Origin: Armatimonadota bacterium
GTDB taxonomy: Bacteria; Armatimonadota; UBA5829; DTJY01
DNA length: 64,000 bases
Direction of reading: 5' to 3'
NCBI GenBank assembly: GCA_025358205.1
Contig: JANYKG010000128.1
Coordinates: forward strand, 28,062-92,061
How positions within the stretch are numbered: position 1 is the stretch's first letter; each line of letters begins with the position of its first letter. Under the pieces are notes generated by a model. It saw nothing but the letters and a program-made list of their open reading frames with translations. It was not told the DNA's origin and did no database searches. This document shows, one piece after another, positions 19,101 to 27,540 of the stretch. Position numbers and translations under genes: made by a program.

Positions 19101-19697
19101 ACCGGCGCGGTGCAGGAGTATTCCAGACTGACAGAGCGATACGACTTCCTGAATAGTCAACGACAGGACCTGTTCGAGGCGCGGCAGAAGCTGCTGGATG
19201 CGATCAAAGAGATTGACGAGAGTACCCGAGGCGTCTTCATGGAGACCTTTGAGGCGGTCAGGGTCGCGTTTCAGGACATGTTCAAGAGGCTGTTTGACGG
19301 CGGCAGCACGGACCTCATACTCTCGAATCCTGAGGACATTCTGGAAACCGGGATTGACGTTATCGTCGAGATGCCCGGTAAAAAGCGTCAGAACCTCATG
19401 CTCTTATCAGGCGGAGAGAGAGCGCTGACCGCTGCGGCGTTGATGTTCGCGCTGATGGTGGTTCGCCCCAGCCCGTTCTGCCTGCTGGACGAGGTGGACG
19501 CGCCGTTGGATGAGGCCAATGTGGAGAGGTTTGCCGAGGTCGTGAAGGACTTTGCCTTGACCTCGCAGATGATTGTGATCACCCACAACAAGGCGACCAT
19601 GGAGGCTGCGGATATACTGTACGGGGTCACAATGCAGGAGCCGGGCATCTCGAAGCTGGTCTCGGTGAAGCTGAGCGAGGCGCTTCAGTCGAACTAG
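16134..19697 (+). CDS. smc: Chromosome segregation protein SMC
   Basis: MILKKLEIQGFKSFADR, VGPNGSGKSNISDAI Walker A, hinge, coiled coils, LLSGGERALTAAALMFALM, PFCLLDEVDAPLDEANV. Confidence 0.97.
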   Translation: MILKKLEIQGFKSFADRVEVLFSPGVIAVVGPNGSGKSNISDAILWVLGEQNVRALRGEKSRDVIFAGTDKRRAVGMAEVSLTVDNTSGRLPVNYTEVTVTRRAYRSGESEFFINKTPCRLKDIYELFLDTGVGREAYSIVSQGEIDAILSVRSEDRRALFDEAAGIRKYRVRKKEAERKLESTEQNLNRVNDIVTEIQCQIEPMREQAETATRYLELAERLQEIEVGILVTDLQRFTGDIARVRDERASGVKSIADSDAVLSALDEEKSALAADLSAADAQVERFHSLYQEALSHQERTESRLALVNQRHTASINAEKLLVEEIAQIEGRIAQLEAQRTDVSAEKEGAGEEELRLSELMAAKTVALEDIQAKLDAESKAVEDQKASYIELAKQLAAQRNELTNTAARIENLRLLLDRRSADLQTAERASARAKTEFNGVEKEFERIKTELASVSENMARLRSELEEKRASAKQAGEQIVIHGRDLADKGSRLHTLREMEEAREGYFAGVRSVMSALKGGKIHGGYKVVADVIKVPKGYETAFEVALGASVQDIITDTEREAKDGIEYLKRNHAGRATFLPLNMMRHSVSPALKDLVGKNGVLGIGNALLEFDKKYSPAIDSLLAKVLVAEDIDAAIAASRSAIGWNRIVTLDGELISPSGAMTGGHAVGKVANLLSRKQEMESLKTEVQGLEAGIASWEKSLATLQKDGDDLAARLRVVEEQDTKLKMGMLEKERQIEYVGKESKRLTNEQESLEAEKEDIQEQLKKARETHAVLTETVASADKQNTTLDGTMSQSAEEIRGLQDQYDALSAEVNQTNVTLASLTQKRLGIEQMLETSETSKRELAAEIYRKRDQLKNAVQEKADTDTGRGDLETELEKCRETSGETHTQAEQWRKTKQEIIGSSTEVNDRIKDVSRGREEVQQKVHASELRETRLDVQITQTTARLLEEYDIAPEEALRREPPDEKQGSAAEVFRLRREIKSMGEVNTGAVQEYSRLTERYDFLNSQRQDLFEARQKLLDAIKEIDESTRGVFMETFEAVRVAFQDMFKRLFDGGSTDLILSNPEDILETGIDVIVEMPGKKRQNLMLLSGGERALTAAALMFALMVVRPSPFCLLDEVDAPLDEANVERFAEVVKDFALTSQMIVITHNKATMEAADILYGVTMQEPGISKLVSVKLSEALQSN

Positions 19698-19703
19698 ACT
19701 AGC

Positions 19704-21047
19704 TTAGGCCGCACCCTGTGCCCTGCGAATCTCCTCGCAGACACGTTGCGTAACGACTTCGAGTTCCGCCAGGTCCGGCCCCTCAGCCATCACTCTTACT
19801 AGCTTCTCAGTGCCGGATGCCCGCACCAGAATGCGGCCTCTGCCCTCAAGCTGTTCCTCGGCGGACTTGATCGCGTCTGCCACTGTGGAAACCCTGGTCC
19901 ATGCGTCTCTGTCTGCCACTGCGATGTTGATAAGCAGTTGCGGAAACTCCCTCATCTGCGAGGCGAGTTCGGACAGCGGTTTACGTGACTCCGTCATGGC
20001 GGTCAGAACCTGGAGCGCGGTGACAAGTCCGTCGCCGGTCGTGGAGTACTGAGAGAAGATGATATGACCGGATTTCTCACCGCCGAGTGATATGCCGGAT
20101 TTGCGCATCTCGTCCGACACATACCTGTCGCCGACCTGAGTGCGAACCAGCGAAACCCCCTTATTGCGAAGGGCGATCTCCAGCCCGATGTTGCTCATGA
20201 CGGTGGCCGCCACGGTATTGCCCGCCAGTTTTCCCCCGCTTGCCATGTGCAGCCCGCACACCGCGAGAATGTGATCGCCGTCCACGGTCATACCCTTATC
20301 GTCAATCATAATTGCTCGGTCGCCGTCGCCGTCGAACGCCATGCCTATATCCGCGCGCTCTCGCACCACTAGCTCTCGGAGCGAGTCCGGGTACATGGAG
20401 CCGCAGTTGAGATTGATGTTCGTCCCGTCCGGCTGGCAGTTGATAGCGGTCACATTCGCGCCGAGTTTACGGAACAGCTCTGGCGCTATGTCATAGACTG
20501 CTCCATTCGCACAGTCAACCACCAGCTTCAATCCGTTGAGTGAGTAGGGGAACGTGCGTCGCAGATGGTCTACGTATTGCTCCACAAGCCCCTCGGAGCG
20601 GTACATCCTGCCGACTCCCGCGCCTTCTGGACGGTACATGCTGTCCAGTCTGCCGACCTGATCTTCGATCTCGGATTCTATCTCGTCGGGCAGCTTGAAA
20701 CCGTCGCCGCCGAAGAACTTGATGCCGTTGTCGCGCATGGGATTGTGCGAGGCGGAGATCACTATCCCGGCGTCCGCTTGTATCAGCCTGCTGAGATAGG
20801 ATATTCCCGGTGTGGGGATGACTCCGGTTAGGTGGACATCCACTCCGAGTGAGCAGATACCGGCAGCCAGTGCGCTTTCAAGGATATCGCCGGAGATGCG
20901 CGGGTCTCTGCCTATAATCATCTTGGAGCCGTGGTGTTTCGTGCGTAGGACGTATGCCGCAGCCGAACCCAGCCTCAACGCGAATTCCGCGCTGAGTTCC
21001 GTGTTTGCCACTCCTCTTACCCCGTCAGTTCCGAAAAGCTTGCCCAC
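19704..21047 (-). CDS. glmM: Phosphoglucosamine mutase
   Basis: MGKLFGTDGVRGVAN; GIVISASHNPMRDNGIKFFGGDG; FDGDGDRAIMID; RASGTEKLVRVMAE. Confidence 0.96.
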   Translation of the reverse strand: MGKLFGTDGVRGVANTELSAEFALRLGSAAAYVLRTKHHGSKMIIGRDPRISGDILESALAAGICSLGVDVHLTGVIPTPGISYLSRLIQADAGIVISASHNPMRDNGIKFFGGDGFKLPDEIESEIEDQVGRLDSMYRPEGAGVGRMYRSEGLVEQYVDHLRRTFPYSLNGLKLVVDCANGAVYDIAPELFRKLGANVTAINCQPDGTNINLNCGSMYPDSLRELVVRERADIGMAFDGDGDRAIMIDDKGMTVDGDHILAVCGLHMASGGKLAGNTVAATVMSNIGLEIALRNKGVSLVRTQVGDRYVSDEMRKSGISLGGEKSGHIIFSQYSTTGDGLVTALQVLTAMTESRKPLSELASQMREFPQLLINIAVADRDAWTRVSTVADAIKSAEEQLEGRGRILVRASGTEKLVRVMAEGPDLAELEVVTQRVCEEIRRAQGAA

Positions 21048-21172
21048 CTGCTGAACTCCCTATTCCGGTATTTACCACAAACTCACCGCCGTCTAACAGG
21101 ACATAGGGTTGTTCGTGGTGAACCATGCATCGGTATTGTTCCATGAATGGGCAGCTTTTGGAGGATAACAGG

Positions 21173-22312
21173 ATGCGCAAGTTCGGGGTTGGAATGGTTG
21201 GCTACGGCTTTATGGGCAAGATGCACACATATGCTTACCAAAGCCTGCGGATGGTCTACGATCCTCCTCCAGCAGATATTCGACTGGTGGGTGCGGCCAC
21301 TGCCACGGAAGCAAGCGGCGTAAAAGCGATGGAACAAGGCGGATACGAGTTCGCCACGCGAGACTATCGCGATCTCTTGGCCCGTGACGACATTCATCTG
21401 ATCAATGTGTGTGTGCCGAACCATCTGCACTGTGACGTGGTGATAGACGCGCTGAATGCCGGCAAACATGTGTACTGCGACAAGCCGCTTGCCCTGAACG
21501 TGGAAGAGGCCAGGGAGATGTGGGCTGTTGCGCAGAAGTCGGTGGGCATCAATCAGATGACATTCAACTATCGGTTCATCCCGGCCATGCTTCGCGCAAA
21601 ACAGATCATGGATGAAGGGCGGTTGGGGCGTATATATCAGTTTAGAGCAGTGTACCTGCATTCGGGATACATTGATCCAAACAGGCCTATGTCCTGGCGG
21701 TTGGATAAGTCGAAGGGTGGGGGAGGCGCGTCCGCCGATCTGGGTTCGCACGTGATTGATCTCGTCCGGTATCTGCTGGGGGACTTCGATTCGGTCAACT
21801 CGCATCTGGAAACGATGATCAAAGAGCGCCCGATTGCTTTGGGTTCGGCGGAAAGCGCACCGGTAGGAGTGGATGATGTGATGTGGTTAACGGCGCGGAT
21901 GAAGTGCGGGGCGGTTGGCACGGTGGAGGCCACCAGGCTTGCGACAGGCGCTTGTGATGAGATTCGGCTGGATATACACGGGGAACACGGAGCGCTTAGG
22001 TTCAACTCTATGGACCCGAACTGGTTGGACTACTATGACGTGCGCGCTGAGGGCGGGGCGTATGGCGGCGACAGGGGATTCAAGCGGATTGAGTGCGTGC
22101 AGGGGTATCCGTCACCATCCGCTCTGCCGGGTCCAAAGAACACGGTCGGCTGGATGCGGTACCACATCGCCAGCATGCACGATTTTGTCCAGAATGCGGC
22201 GGCAGGCAAGCAGTCCGCGCCAAATATACTCGACGGCCTGAGAGTTCAAGAAATATTGGGTGCTGTATATGGTTTGGAGGAACTGGAAAACTGGGTATCA
22301 GTGAATGACTAA
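21173..22312 (+). CDS. Gfo/Idh/MocA family oxidoreductase
   Basis: VGMVGYGFMGKMHTYAYQ; HVYCDKPLALNVEEAREM. Confidence 0.9.
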   Translation: MRKFGVGMVGYGFMGKMHTYAYQSLRMVYDPPPADIRLVGAATATEASGVKAMEQGGYEFATRDYRDLLARDDIHLINVCVPNHLHCDVVIDALNAGKHVYCDKPLALNVEEAREMWAVAQKSVGINQMTFNYRFIPAMLRAKQIMDEGRLGRIYQFRAVYLHSGYIDPNRPMSWRLDKSKGGGGASADLGSHVIDLVRYLLGDFDSVNSHLETMIKERPIALGSAESAPVGVDDVMWLTARMKCGAVGTVEATRLATGACDEIRLDIHGEHGALRFNSMDPNWLDYYDVRAEGGAYGGDRGFKRIECVQGYPSPSALPGPKNTVGWMRYHIASMHDFVQNAAAGKQSAPNILDGLRVQEILGAVYGLEELENWVSVND

Positions 22313-22429
22313 CGAATCGCGCAGATTCAGTGGCTATGCGTATCTGCCGAGATAAGCCTGATGTCTATGAGCGTCCTATGCCAATGGTGAAAAGTGTGTG
22401 AACAAATTAAGTAATTTTCGCGAAACGCA

Positions 22430-22459
22430 TTGACATCCGTGCAAGCTATACTGTAAAAT
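22430..22459 (+). promoter_or_regulatory. Sigma70-type promoter for the BlaI-like regulator
   Basis: TTGACA-18-TAAAAT. Confidence 0.5.
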
Positions 22460-22531
22460 ACAAGAGGTTGAACGTTCAGCATGGGACGACGACCAACAAT
22501 CGCTTTGGGTGTTTGAAAGGAGCAATGTTTT

Positions 22532-22966
22532 ATGGACTCGAAAGATGGAGCACGGGACTACGTAGGTATCCGCAAAGGTTTGGGTGGCCAGTCGCTTGGT
22601 GAACTAGAGGCTCAGATCCTCGACATCATTTGGGACTTGCAGCCGCCGGTCAGCACCACTCAGGTGTTCAAGATCATGTATCCTCGCAGGGAGCTTTCTT
22701 ATTCCACCATCATGCTTACCATGGCCAAGCTTGCTCGCAAGGGCATTTTGGACCAGGAGCGAACTGGTGACAAGAAGACAGACGCTTTCATTTACAGAAC
22801 GAACATTTCACGTGAAGAGATGGGCATCGCTCTGATGAATGCAGTGTCGAAGCAGGTTCTCCGCAAGCCGCTTGATGAGTCTCTCATGGAGATTTGCGGC
22901 GCTGATGCTAAGAGCGTTTCCAAGGTTAAGGCAATTGTCAAGAAGGCCGAGGCTCTGGGAAGTTAG
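22532..22966 (+). CDS. BlaI/MecI/CopY family transcriptional regulator
   Basis: GELEAQILDIIWDLQPPVSTTQVFKIM...YSTIMLTMAKLARKGIL winged helix. Confidence 0.82.
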   Translation: MDSKDGARDYVGIRKGLGGQSLGELEAQILDIIWDLQPPVSTTQVFKIMYPRRELSYSTIMLTMAKLARKGILDQERTGDKKTDAFIYRTNISREEMGIALMNAVSKQVLRKPLDESLMEICGADAKSVSKVKAIVKKAEALGS

Positions 22967-23006
22967 TTCGCTAGTGCAACGCGCTACGGAATACTTGTAA
23001 CGAACC

Positions 23007-23046
23007 CAAGAAGGGGCAGGAAGTAATTTCTGCCCCTTCTTTTTTT
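23007..23046. terminator. Bidirectional intrinsic terminator between convergent genes
   Basis: AGAAGGGGCAGGAA-gtaa-TTTCTGCCCCTTCT then T-run; A-rich side upstream on the opposite strand. Confidence 0.85.
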
Positions 23047-23049
23047 ATG

Positions 23050-23787
23050 TCAGCCGCTCGCAGGCAGTAACCGGCCCAACATCGCGCCGAGTGTCTGAAG
23101 GTTGCCGGTAAAGATGACTATTCCGACCAGGATCATCAATACACCGCTCGCGATTTCAATTACCTTGAAATACTGACGGAACCTACCTAGCGCTTTGAGG
23201 ACGGCACCGGTCGCGAAACCTGCTATTAGAAACGGCAATCCCAATCCCATCGAATATACCGCCAACAAGCTAACGCCTCGGCCTATCGTTTCGCTGTTCG
23301 CTGCAAGTCCCAGGATGCCCGCCAGAACCGGCCCTACGCACGGAGTCCAACCAAACGCGAACGTCAGCCCAATAACAAACGCTCCCAGATAGCTCACCTT
23401 GGACATCCTGGAATGGAAGCGCTTCTCGGTATACAGCGCCTTGATGCGGAAGAGTCCGGTCATATGCAGGCCAAATATGACGATGACCACTCCGCCGATC
23501 TTCATCAAGAGTTCAGCCTTGTCCGTCAGGAACTGCCCGATGGAGGCGGCAGTTGCGCCCATGCTGACGAACACAACGGAAAAGCCCAGCACGAACATAA
23601 CGGATTTCAGTCCGGTTCGCCGCATGGCCTCACCGCTGGGCGCAGACATCAGTTCCTCAACGGAAACGCCGGACATATAAGATAGATATGCCGGTACCAA
23701 CGGCAGCACGCATGGACTGAGAAAGGACAATAGCCCCGCCACGAATGCCGCCGGTATGGTAGTGGCAGCAGACAAATGCATGAACAA
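23050..23787 (-). CDS. ccdA: Cytochrome c biogenesis protein CcdA family
   Basis: AGLLSFLSPCVLPLVPAYLSYMSG; FGWTPCVGPVLAGIL. Confidence 0.92.
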   Translation of the reverse strand: MFMHLSAATTIPAAFVAGLLSFLSPCVLPLVPAYLSYMSGVSVEELMSAPSGEAMRRTGLKSVMFVLGFSVVFVSMGATAASIGQFLTDKAELLMKIGGVVIVIFGLHMTGLFRIKALYTEKRFHSRMSKVSYLGAFVIGLTFAFGWTPCVGPVLAGILGLAANSETIGRGVSLLAVYSMGLGLPFLIAGFATGAVLKALGRFRQYFKVIEIASGVLMILVGIVIFTGNLQTLGAMLGRLLPASG

Positions 23788-23790
23788 CTC

Positions 23791-24330
23791 CTATTTCAGC
23801 AGTGATTTGACTGTGTTTTCGATCATTGATTCGGTATCCGGTCCCACACCAATCTGTATGGCCTGCACCACACCGTGTTTGTCAATGATGAATATAGTGG
23901 GTGTGTAGCGCACTCCATAAGGTCTCGCCACAGCGTTTCCAGTTTCACAAAGCATAGTATACGTGATGTGACGCTCATTGACAAATGGCTTTACCACGCT
24001 TGCACCTTCGCGATCCAATGCTATGCCGACGAACGCCAGCCCCTTAGCCGCATACTTCTTGTGGAGCATCTGGTTGAATGAGAGTTCATCCACACATGGC
24101 GGACACCCTGTGGCCCAGAAGTCCAGTATCACCACGCGCTGCTGCCCTTTTCGAGCTGGATCCTTTCTGATCTGAGAAAGACTCATTTGCTTTCCATCTA
24201 TGGAAGTTAAAGTGAAGTCGGGGGCGGCAGAACCTTTCTTCACCATAGCCATGGCGTATCCCGATATCAATAGAGAAACCATGGCGACTATACATACTAT
24301 TCGTATAAATCTGAAATCGAACTTCTTCAT
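23791..24330 (-). CDS. TlpA/ResA-like thioredoxin-fold protein
   Basis: Signal-like N-terminus MKKFDFRFIRIVCIVAMVSLLISGYAMA; APDFTLTSIDGKQM; FWATGCPPCVDEL (CxxC); start placed at 24330 rather than 24777. Confidence 0.88.
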   Translation of the reverse strand: MKKFDFRFIRIVCIVAMVSLLISGYAMAMVKKGSAAPDFTLTSIDGKQMSLSQIRKDPARKGQQRVVILDFWATGCPPCVDELSFNQMLHKKYAAKGLAFVGIALDREGASVVKPFVNERHITYTMLCETGNAVARPYGVRYTPTIFIIDKHGVVQAIQIGVGPDTESMIENTVKSLLK

Positions 24331-24537
24331 ACATGAACCTCCTCTATCAGTACAACTGATCTGCAATAGTGACAGTATGCCCCTGACTGGCTGCGGCACA
24401 CCTCTCTGTTCATAAGACGTTCGTGATGAGCGCTGCATTCCGCAATTGGGGTTTGAAATCGGGTGTGGTTTCGTGCTATGCTGGTTCACGGATGCAGGAA
24501 TGATGCACTCGACTAAGAGAGCATCCCAGGAGGTCAC

Positions 24538-24834
24538 ATGGACAGGGCCGGACGAATTGCAGGCATGAGTGTTTTCCTGATCGGTGTGGGATTGCTGGTA
24601 TTGGCATTCGGCTCGGCGCACAGTATGTTCGCTGCTACAACCACCGAGACGCTGGGCGGCGCTAATAAGGCAACGGCTATCGGCATGGGCACAGCGGCGG
24701 TCGGCATGTTCGTTCGCATAGGACTGCTTTTTGTGATGACGCTTGCCGGTTCGCTTGTGGCCGCACGTGGCATTCATCTTTATCTGGGCAGTTCGCGCGG
24801 TGTTGATACAAACGGAGACGACGGGAAAACCTGA
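24538..24834 (+). CDS. Small membrane protein of unknown function
   Basis: Two hydrophobic segments, AGGAGGT RBS upstream of ATG 24538. Confidence 0.6.
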   Translation: MDRAGRIAGMSVFLIGVGLLVLAFGSAHSMFAATTTETLGGANKATAIGMGTAAVGMFVRIGLLFVMTLAGSLVAARGIHLYLGSSRGVDTNGDDGKT

Positions 24835-24911
24835 CGCATCGGACGCGGATTGCGTTGCGTATGCATCGGCGTTTATGTTAGAATCCTGACATTCAGTTTA
24901 TTGAAGAAGGG

Positions 24912-25586
24912 TTGATTGTTTTGCAAGATGCTCTGATTATGTCCCTGAAACTAGTGATGGCTGGAGTGTTTGGCGGCATAGTTGGATATGAACGCGAAGT
25001 ACACGAGCACCCGGCTGGGCTGAGGACGCACATACTGGTCTGTATGGGTTCTACGCTGATGACGATAGTTTCGATGTCGTTTCAGCCGCCCGCCAGCGAT
25101 CCCAGCCGAATAGCCGCGCAGATTGTGAGCGGCATTGGCTTCCTGGGCGCGGGAACAATCCTGAGGCAGGGCAGTGTGGTCAAGGGGCTTACCACGGCGG
25201 CTAGTCTGTGGACAGTGGCCGGGATAGGCATCGCAGTGGGCGTTGGCGGCAAGGACGGTATATTCTATATCATCTCGGCTGTTGCCACGTTGGTGGTCTT
25301 TCTCACGCTCTCTCTGCTGAGCCGTTTTGAGCCGGGCATGAGCAAGAGATCAGCCAGGAGGTTGAGGTTCGAGACATCGGGTGAAGGCGGTGCAGTTCTT
25401 GGACTGGTTATGCAGACTCTGCTAAATCTTGGGGCAGAGATTCAGACTGTTCATGGTGTTGAATCGCATACACAGGGTTGTACTGCGTACAGGCTCAAGG
25501 TAGTCTTGCCAAGGAAACTCGGACCGGAGTCAATGCTGGAGGTCTTTGCGGGATTGAAGGCGATAGACAGGTTCGACTGGACTTAG
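24912..25586 (+). CDS. MgtC/SapB family protein
   Basis: GVFGGIVGYEREVHEHPAGLRTHILVCMGSTLMTIVS...GIGFLGAGTILRQGSVVKGLTTAASLW. Confidence 0.92.
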   Translation: MIVLQDALIMSLKLVMAGVFGGIVGYEREVHEHPAGLRTHILVCMGSTLMTIVSMSFQPPASDPSRIAAQIVSGIGFLGAGTILRQGSVVKGLTTAASLWTVAGIGIAVGVGGKDGIFYIISAVATLVVFLTLSLLSRFEPGMSKRSARRLRFETSGEGGAVLGLVMQTLLNLGAEIQTVHGVESHTQGCTAYRLKVVLPRKLGPESMLEVFAGLKAIDRFDWT

Positions 25587-25618
25587 CGTGCATGTCCCGC
25601 ATAATCCGCAGCCTTCTG

Positions 25619-25649
25619 AGCATTATTCATGCTGGTCATGAATAATGCT
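25619..25649. repeat. ATTATTCA/TGAATAAT palindromic repeat, copy 1
   Basis: AGCATTATTCATG-ctggt-CATGAATAATGCT, perfect 13-bp arms. Confidence 0.75.
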
Positions 25650-25665
25650 GGTTAGAGAAAAGTTC

Positions 25666-25695
25666 TTGCACTCCGGCGTGGTTCCGTGTTATAAT
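25666..25695 (+). promoter_or_regulatory. Sigma70-type promoter of the nusA operon
   Basis: TTGCAC-18-TATAAT. Confidence 0.6.
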
Positions 25696-25725
25696 GATTT
25701 AGCTTTACGGGTTGGTACCTCGTTG

Positions 25726-25757
25726 AAAGAGTGGGTTTTCTGCCCACTCTTTTTATT
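25726..25757 (+). terminator. Intrinsic terminator in the nusA leader
   Basis: AAAGAGTGGG-ttttctg-CCCACTCTTT then TTATT. Confidence 0.75.
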
Positions 25758-25790
25758 GCTATGGTAGCTTTGTATGGAAAAGGGTGTGCC

Positions 25791-27119
25791 ATGAACGGTG
25801 ATTTTATCGATGCGCTGCGTGCCATCGAAAAAGAAAAAGAGATACCGCTCGAAGTCTTGATAGAGACTGTCGAGTCAGCATTGGTCACGGCGTATAAGAA
25901 GAACTTTGCTACGACCAGCGATATTCACGTGCGCGTGCAGTCCGGCAAGAACGGGTTCAAAGTGTTTGCCGGAAAGCTGGTTGTGGAGCACGTAACGAAC
26001 TCGCACGCCGAGATAAACATAGAAGAGGCGAGACGTGTGCAGCCGGACATCTCGGAGGGCGACTTCCTGGAAGTCGAGGTCACTACTGAGGACTTCGGCC
26101 GCATAGCCGCGCAGACCGCCAAGCAGGTGGTCATGCAGCGCATACGTGAGGCGGAGCGCGACCATGTATTCGACGAATACAGCGAGAAGGTCGGCGATGT
26201 TCTCACGGGTATTGTGCAGCGAATCGAGCAGAGAAACGTATTCATCAACATAGGCAAGATAGAAGCGTTGCTGCCGGTGGGTGAGCAGGTTCCCAGTGAA
26301 CCGTACAAGTTCAACGACCGGATCAAGGTATTTGTCCTCGAGGTAAGAAGAACGCCTAAGGGTCCTCAGGTGATAGTTTCCAGAACCCATCCGAGCTTGA
26401 TTAGGCGCTTGTTTGAGCTGGAAGTGCCGGAGATTCATGACGGCATTGTCACGCTGAAGTCGGTAGCTCGTGAGCCGGGTTCGCGCTCCAAGATAGCGGT
26501 TCATTCCACTGACGACCAGGTTGATCCTGTCGGCGCGTGCGTCGGACACAGAGGCAGCAGGGTTCAGGCGGTGGTGACGGAGCTTTACGACGAGAAGATA
26601 GACATCATCAGATGGAACGAGGATTTGTCACGCTTTATCGCTGAGTCGCTCAGCCCGGCGAAGGTCGTATCTGTGACCATTACCGAGGAGAACAAGAGCG
26701 CATTCGTGATCGTGCCGGACAACCAGTTGTCATTGGCGATAGGCAAGGCCGGACAGAATGTGCGGTTGGCCGCGCGGCTGACCGGTTGGAGAATAGACAT
26801 TCGCAGCGAGGCTCAGATTGCCAAGACGGCGCTTAGTGTAGATCCGGATGATGTTACTGAGGTTGCAGTTGAAGCCCCGCCGGTGGTTGATACTGTTGAC
26901 GCGGTTGCTGAGACTGAGGAGATAACGCCGGTTATTGAGCCTGAGCCTGTAGTAAAGCGCAAGCGTGTGGCGAAAAAGGTTAGCAAGCCCGCTCAGGCAG
27001 AGGATGCCGATGAGTCGGAGTCTGTCGTTCCCGAAGTTGAGGCAGAAGAAGCAGTCGCCGAGAAGGTTGAAGAGGCGGCTTCAGATAAAGCCCCGGTTGA
27101 ACCCGATGAAAACGCCTAA
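25791..27119 (+). CDS. nusA: Transcription termination/antitermination protein NusA
   Basis: S1/KH domains: VDPVGACVGHRGSRVQAVVTEL, LSLAIGKAGQNVRLAARLTGWRIDI; acidic low-complexity C-terminal tail. Confidence 0.96.
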   Translation: MNGDFIDALRAIEKEKEIPLEVLIETVESALVTAYKKNFATTSDIHVRVQSGKNGFKVFAGKLVVEHVTNSHAEINIEEARRVQPDISEGDFLEVEVTTEDFGRIAAQTAKQVVMQRIREAERDHVFDEYSEKVGDVLTGIVQRIEQRNVFINIGKIEALLPVGEQVPSEPYKFNDRIKVFVLEVRRTPKGPQVIVSRTHPSLIRRLFELEVPEIHDGIVTLKSVAREPGSRSKIAVHSTDDQVDPVGACVGHRGSRVQAVVTELYDEKIDIIRWNEDLSRFIAESLSPAKVVSVTITEENKSAFVIVPDNQLSLAIGKAGQNVRLAARLTGWRIDIRSEAQIAKTALSVDPDDVTEVAVEAPPVVDTVDAVAETEEITPVIEPEPVVKRKRVAKKVSKPAQAEDADESESVVPEVEAEEAVAEKVEEAASDKAPVEPDENA

Positions 27120-27384
27120 GACATCTATCAGAACGTGCGTGGCGTGCAGAACCAGCGGTGAGAAGAAATACCTGGTTCGCCTGGTACGGAGACCGGATGG
27201 GTGTGTGGTTTCTGATAACAGTGGAAAAATGCCTGGCAGAGGCGCATATATCTGCCCGTCGGCGGAGTGTCTTCGTCGTGCCGTGAAAGAGAAGCGATTG
27301 AGCAGGGCGCTTAGAACGGAAGTACCGGACGACGCGCTGCATGAGCTTGAGATAACCGTTCAGCAAGGGTCGGAACACATGTGA
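27106..27384 (+). CDS. ylxR: YlxR family RNA-binding protein (DUF448)
   Basis: RTCVACRTSGEKKYLVRLVR...GRGAYICPSAECLRRAVK; overlaps nusA 3' end. Confidence 0.9.
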   Translation: MKTPKTSIRTCVACRTSGEKKYLVRLVRRPDGCVVSDNSGKMPGRGAYICPSAECLRRAVKEKRLSRALRTEVPDDALHELEITVQQGSEHM

Positions 27385-27540
27385 ACACAGGGTGATATTC
27401 GGCTATAGAGTGTAATCGCACGCCGGCTCCACAGAAGAGTGGATGCGTGTGCTGATACTCAGGCCCTCCGACCGGCCAGGCATGAACCCGCGCAAGTAAT
27501 GGGTGTTTCCTGTGTTCAGTTAGTAGAGGTGATAGGTACA

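Noticed and set aside
26850-27110. Acidic Val/Glu/Pro-rich tail of NusA
   Set aside because: C-terminal low-complexity extensions are common in NusA; not distinctive enough for a finding.
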